Part shown: one piece after another, positions 42,923 to 46,361 of the stretch
Layout: every line of letters starts with the position of its first letter
How positions within the stretch are numbered: position 1 is the stretch's first letter
DNA from: an uncultured Pirellulaceae bacterium
GTDB taxonomy: Bacteria > Planctomycetota > Planctomycetia > Pirellulales > Pirellulaceae
Assembly (NCBI GenBank): GCA_947258905.1
Contig: CAMYKF010000731.1
Location: forward strand, 1 to 46,361
DNA length: 46,361 nucleotides
Reading direction: 5' to 3'
Notes under the pieces: model-generated
Seen by the model: the letters and a program-made list of their open reading frames with translations, nothing else
What the model was told of the DNA's origin: nothing
Databases searched by the model: none
Translations under genes and position numbers: made by a program

Positions 42923-42956
42923 CACCGATTGGTGAGAACGCTTTCACCGATTGGTG
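42923..42956 (+). repeat. two tandem CACCGATTGGTG repeats, 22 bases apart
   Basis: CACCGATTGGTG occurs at 42923-42934 and 42945-42956. Each copy is followed by AACGCT after one or two bases. Each is itself a small dyad (CACC/GGTG). The 22-base period equals about two helical turns, typical of paired operator sites. The copies lie downstream of the sigma-28-like promoter, so they could also act as small hairpins in the leader RNA. Confidence 0.55.
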
Positions 42957-42997
42957 GAACGCTCAAATGCATCGACGATTTTCAGGGCAGCGCCGTC

Positions 42998-45151
42998 GTG
43001 GCAGAAAAATCGCGGAAAAAATGGATGCTTCGCTCCATCCTGCTAGCAGGCCTGTTTTCACAGGGGCTGTTGTCGGGTTGGCTGTATTTGTCGTTGAGTC
43101 GCACTCACGACCTACCCCCCGCCATCCCTGCCGAGATCGTGCTGTCCACGCCCGATGCGCCTTCCAGCGCGGACGTCTATACACCGCAACAATACCGGCA
43201 GTTGGCTGAACAGTTGTTACGCGGGGACAACCCGGGGCAGGCGATTCCCCACCTGCTGAATGCCGCGCCATCGCGACTGGAGGAAGCTGACGACGATCTG
43301 TTGTGGCGGATAGCACTTTGTTACGAGGCCGCGGAAGATTATTCCCGAGCTGCCCGCTGGTACGATCTCGTGGCCAATCGTTCCTCACGTGCTTTGCTGA
43401 TTCAAGCTTGCCGATACGGCCTGGCTCGATGCCGAATGCACTCTGGTGAGCAGGAGGCCGCACGACAGCTGTTGTGGCGATATTACCTGACCTTTCGTCA
43501 CGAAGATCCGGGCCAGTTAAATACCGAAGGGCTGTTGCTGCTTGCTCACAGTTTTGGCGACACCCAACCGGCCGATGCACACGGCCTGATGCGTCGTGGC
43601 TTGATGATAGAAAGCGGGCGTCCGCCGCTCAATGTCGATCGGCAGTTGCAGTTGGTGACGGATCTGGAAAAGGCAAACATCGACACGCGTGCCGTCATGG
43701 GGGAACAGGACGCTCAAGTCCCCGCTGCAGTAACCATTGATGACGTGATGCGAACGGGATCAGGTCCGGATAATCTGATCGCCAGTTTTGATGCACGGCA
43801 AGTCACCCTGCTATTTCTCTTTCAATGTCTTTCCAGCAAGTTGCAGATACCGGTGGAGATGACCGATCAGGCTCGCGAGCGAGCTGAACAGGAGCGAATC
43901 AGCCTGATGATGGATCATGTCAATTTGTCTGCCGCGCTCGATGCCCAGACATTGCCGTTTGAACTGGGATGGAGCTGGCGGGACGACGCGATTGTAATTT
44001 ACGTTCTGCAAGAAGCGCCGCAGGAAATACAACAGGGCCTGCATGACCAGGCGGCACTGCGCATCCTGCAACGGGTGTTGATGCTGGCTCCCGATCACAA
44101 GCACGCAGCCTGGTTGCGATTTTTCCTTGCCAATCTGCAGTACCGTCTGGGCCAACGGGCCCTGGCGATGGCGGTGCAGCGCGACTTGCTGAACGGTCAG
44201 CTGGACCCCCGTTTGCGTCAGGCCGTGAACTTCAATCTGGGACAACTGTATTTGTTGGCCAATGACGCCGTTTCGGCAGTTGGCCCGTTCAGTCGCGTTG
44301 TGGACTCCAACACGAGCGGGCTGGTTCAGTCCGTTGGATGGATCAAGCTGGGCCAGATACACGCTGAACTCGGACAGATTCCGCAGGCGGTGGCAGCTTT
44401 TTCCCGGGCGAGTCGGACCAGCGAAGATGGCAATGTCAGGCAACTCGCGGCAATCGGACTGGTGGCTGCGTATTTGCTGGACGGCCAGTACCGTTTGGCC
44501 GGGAGAACCGTGACGGAGAGTCAGCCACTGCTGATTGACCCGCAATTGCGACAGGTCTCGAAATATCTGGCGGCGTTGAGTTCGGCGGGTCGCCAGCACG
44601 AATCGCTCGAGGAAAGCCAGCAAATGGAATTGCTGGAAGGCTTGTCTCAATGGCAGTGGAATTCGGACCACGGCAAATACGGACACTTTCTTGCCGCACG
44701 GGGATACGAGTACCTGGGTTTTCATGACTACGCGATCGAATATTCGATGCGGTCCCTTGCCGAATCGCCCGCGCCGTGGCTGTATGGGCAAAACCTGCAA
44801 CAGCTTTCGCGTTTGCTGATCAAGCAACACCATTTCGGCCAGGCACGTGCCGTGTTGCACAGCGCGCTGCAGAACCCGGATTTTCAGGGCCGGGCCATGG
44901 CGCTGGGCACGCTGGCTCAAATCGAATTTCAAAGTGACCACCACGAGCAATGTCTTGACTATTGTCGCCAGCTCCTGGCCGGCGACGCTGCTCCGGACCA
45001 GTATGCGGAGGCCCTCAAGTTGATGGGCAAGATCTACGAACAACGTGGCGAGCATTACCAGGCTGCGTTGTGCTTTGCAGGGTTGCTGCCGGAATTGATG
45101 CAACCAGTGGATACGGGTCAACCGCAGGAGAATGCAGATGTGGTGCAATAG
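42998..45151 (+). CDS. membrane-anchored periplasmic TPR protein with central STN-like domain
   Basis: This product has about 717 residues. A basic start ('AEKSRKKWMLR') and one membrane helix ('SILLAGLFSQGLLSGWLYLSL') anchor it. TPR-like helices follow ('YRQLAEQLLRGDNPGQAIPHLLNAA', 'WRIALCYEAAEDYSRAARWYDLVAN'). Next comes a middle domain ('ASFDARQVTLLFLFQCLSSKLQIPVEM', 'VNLSAALDAQTLPFELGWSWRDDAIVIYVL') like the STN/secretin N0 fold, and then many more TPRs to the end ('AVNFNLGQLYLLANDAVSAVGPFSRVVD', 'GKIYEQRGEHYQAALCFAGLL'). GTG 42998 is my start (alternatives TTG 42929, GTG 42932, ATG 43025), since the first two lie in the repeat leader. It probably scaffolds something in the periplasm; I know no named homologue. 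Confidence 0.75.
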   Translation: MAEKSRKKWMLRSILLAGLFSQGLLSGWLYLSLSRTHDLPPAIPAEIVLSTPDAPSSADVYTPQQYRQLAEQLLRGDNPGQAIPHLLNAAPSRLEEADDDLLWRIALCYEAAEDYSRAARWYDLVANRSSRALLIQACRYGLARCRMHSGEQEAARQLLWRYYLTFRHEDPGQLNTEGLLLLAHSFGDTQPADAHGLMRRGLMIESGRPPLNVDRQLQLVTDLEKANIDTRAVMGEQDAQVPAAVTIDDVMRTGSGPDNLIASFDARQVTLLFLFQCLSSKLQIPVEMTDQARERAEQERISLMMDHVNLSAALDAQTLPFELGWSWRDDAIVIYVLQEAPQEIQQGLHDQAALRILQRVLMLAPDHKHAAWLRFFLANLQYRLGQRALAMAVQRDLLNGQLDPRLRQAVNFNLGQLYLLANDAVSAVGPFSRVVDSNTSGLVQSVGWIKLGQIHAELGQIPQAVAAFSRASRTSEDGNVRQLAAIGLVAAYLLDGQYRLAGRTVTESQPLLIDPQLRQVSKYLAALSSAGRQHESLEESQQMELLEGLSQWQWNSDHGKYGHFLAARGYEYLGFHDYAIEYSMRSLAESPAPWLYGQNLQQLSRLLIKQHHFGQARAVLHSALQNPDFQGRAMALGTLAQIEFQSDHHEQCLDYCRQLLAGDAAPDQYAEALKLMGKIYEQRGEHYQAALCFAGLLPELMQPVDTGQPQENADVVQ

Positions 45152-46055
45152 AAAGGACACTGCCGTGTCACGCTCGCGCTACCCGATTCTGTTGGCGGTG
45201 GCCTGGTTGACTGTCGGCTTGCTGACTTTGCCAGGGAGTACTTGCTATGGCAGTCCCCAGCAAGCCATACCGGCCGCAGCTTCGAAAAAGTCTGCCACCG
45301 ACTCGGATTACGAATTGTCAGGAGAGCTGTTTCCAGATCTGGAATCACTGCGTAGCGAACTGAATAGTGAGGCCCGGATGCTTGATGGCGTGTTGTCAAA
45401 GGCCGATCCGCAAACTCCGCCATCAGCCATCGCTGATTTGTTGTCATCCGAACTGGAAACGTCGCGGCAAGTGGAGGAACTGGGCAACAAGATGCTGCAA
45501 TTGATGGAAGTGCACCGTCAGCGACGTGCGTCGCGGCAATCTTCGTCTGACCAGGAATCTCCGCCTGACACTGACGCAGCCGGCTCCCCTGCCCGGCCGA
45601 TGACGCCGGACCATCAGTCGTCCGCGACAAGCTCGACAGACGACGGGTCGGAAGCCAGTGATTTGGGGCGAACAGACATTTCGCATAACCTGCAAACGAC
45701 CACCGTGCTGGACCGCCCGCCCGACCAGCTGGCGGTAGCCGACAACCTGTTTTATTCAGGCGAGTACGCGTTGGCACAAGAGCTGTATCAAGTCGCACTT
45801 GTTCACGCGCCGGCCGGGCCATCTCGCACCTGGATTCAGTTTCAGCTGGCCAGCTGCCTGAAACGCACAAGCCAGGTTGGTGAAGCGCAGAAGCTACTCC
45901 GCGAGATTACGGCAACACAGGGCATCGAAGAGGTCACTGCCAATGCCCGCTGGTGGTTGGAAACCACCGAACGCAAAAAAAAGCTTCAGGAAGAACTGGA
46001 CATACTCGAAACATTTACTGCCCACAAGGAGGCCGATAATGGCATCGACCAATGA
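45138..46055 (+). CDS. exported TPR protein, YbgF/CpoB-like layout
   Basis: The 305-residue protein starts at ATG 45138, seven bases after AGGAG (the track uses ATG 45132). It has a signal peptide ('YPILLAVAWLTVGLLTLPGSTCYG'), a helical stretch ('LESLRSELNSEARMLDGVLS'), a Ser/Asp/Pro-rich linker and a C-terminal TPR pair ('LAVADNLFYSGEYALAQELYQVALVHAP', 'WIQFQLASCLKRTSQVGEAQKLLREI'), ending in a charged helix. That order recalls YbgF/CpoB. It overlaps the end of the previous gene by 14 bases and the start of the next by 17, so the three are one operon. Confidence 0.7.
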   Translation: MWCNRKDTAVSRSRYPILLAVAWLTVGLLTLPGSTCYGSPQQAIPAAASKKSATDSDYELSGELFPDLESLRSELNSEARMLDGVLSKADPQTPPSAIADLLSSELETSRQVEELGNKMLQLMEVHRQRRASRQSSSDQESPPDTDAAGSPARPMTPDHQSSATSSTDDGSEASDLGRTDISHNLQTTTVLDRPPDQLAVADNLFYSGEYALAQELYQVALVHAPAGPSRTWIQFQLASCLKRTSQVGEAQKLLREITATQGIEEVTANARWWLETTERKKKLQEELDILETFTAHKEADNGIDQ

Positions 46056-46361
46056 TCACCAAATTAATGAACACTTGCTGCGACAAGTGGAGATCTACAA
46101 TCGTGCTCTGCCCGTCGCCGAGGAACTGGCGCAGCGATTTGAGGCAAGTCCACAACAGCAGGCCAAACTGGCAACGCTTGATGAATGGATGCAACAGGCG
46201 GCACACGAGAACCGGCAAATTCAGGAGTTGATACCGAATGGACCCGAAGCAGCTGGATTGGGGGCACAGGCCAAGGCTACCGCGCAACAACTTAACCAGC
46301 TGATCGCCCGTATGATCGGGTTGTTTGACATGATGGAAAAGCACGCCAGACGGGTCAAAGC
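46039..46361 (+). CDS. helical protein, partial, possibly a FlgN/FliT-type chaperone
   Basis: This ORF is not in the track because it runs off the window. It starts at ATG 46039 after an AGGAGG ribosome site and reads open for 107 codons. The sequence is helical and Gln-rich: 'INEHLLRQVEIYNRALPVAEELAQRF', 'LATLDEWMQQAAHENRQIQELIPNG' and 'ATAQQLNQLIARMIGLFDMMEKHARRVK'. Size, helix content and operon setting suggest a small export chaperone of FlgN/FliT type, but this is inference. The stop codon is outside the window. Confidence 0.6.
   Translation, partial: MASTNDHQINEHLLRQVEIYNRALPVAEELAQRFEASPQQQAKLATLDEWMQQAAHENRQIQELIPNGPEAAGLGAQAKATAQQLNQLIARMIGLFDMMEKHARRVK

Noticed and set aside
43811-45160. 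449-residue minus-strand ORF across the TPR gene
   Set aside because: It is a shadow of the TPR coding frame: its translation is rich in His, Gln, Arg and Leu with no domain, and the plus-strand frame has clear TPR repeats.
46033-46040. Perfect GCCGATAA sigma-28 -10 element
   Set aside because: It overlaps the start codon of the last gene and the bases at the -35 place read TTTA, not TAAA, so it is probably chance within the coding and ribosome-site sequence.

Overview
This window looks like chromosomal DNA from a planctomycete, probably the Pirellulales/Blastopirellula side of the phylum. The evidence is indirect. There is a paired ECF-type sigma factor and membrane-anchored Ser/Thr kinase. 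There are several small planctomycete-style proteins, HDOD-domain regulators, and long GC-moderate flagellar operons with divergent FliG, FliM, FlgL and MotB sequences. No rRNA, tRNA, IS element or CRISPR array was seen.

Layout. (1) 1-7.2 kb is mixed: a DUF6933-like protein, a small conserved protein, a decayed gene, a Tat-like exported protein, a kinase and its sigma factor, a candidate structured RNA ending in a clear intrinsic terminator, a TrkA-N/RCK protein that has lost its channel pore, and an HDOD protein. (2) 7.4-16.4 kb, minus strand, is one flagellar operon read right to left: flgB-flgC-fliE-fliF-fliG-fliH-fliI-fliJ-motE-like-fliQ-fliR-flhB (basal body, switch, export gate). (3) 16.6-18.8 kb, plus strand, has motA and two motB-like genes behind a sigma-28-like promoter. 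(4) 18.8-28.0 kb, minus strand, reads flgF-flgG-flgA-flgH-flgI-flgJ-flgN-flgK-flgL-short HDOD (rod, P and L rings, hook-filament junction). (5) 28.0-28.4 kb is a divergent regulatory region rich in repeats. (6) 28.4-36.8 kb, plus strand, has fliL-fliM-fliN-fliO-fliP-flhA, a small membrane protein, fliA, a small Cys-motif protein and two lipoproteins. (7) 36.8-42.9 kb, minus strand, holds an HDOD-GGDEF protein, fliD, fliC with a strong terminator between them, and a flgM-like anti-sigma gene. (8) 42.9-46.4 kb, plus strand, is an unfamiliar operon: a TPR/STN-like/TPR membrane protein, a YbgF-like TPR protein and a helical protein cut by the window edge. It sits behind a second sigma-28-like promoter and two tandem 22-bp-spaced repeats.

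Together these encode almost a whole Gram-negative flagellum with P and L rings, its stator, its sigma-28/anti-sigma pair and its filament. Genes for hook (flgE), hook cap (flgD), hook-length control (fliK), fliS, flhF/flhG, csrA/fliW and chemotaxis were not seen here. The parts that do not match textbook flagellar sets are the second MotB, the post-fliA lipoproteins, the TPR/STN operon and the repeat-bearing control regions. These are the best candidates for undescribed, lineage-specific flagellar components. Three genes carry apparent lesions (the fragment at 1.0-1.5 kb, motE-like, and the pore-less channel), so sequencing error must be excluded for each. All calls rest on reading the sequence by eye; no database search was run.
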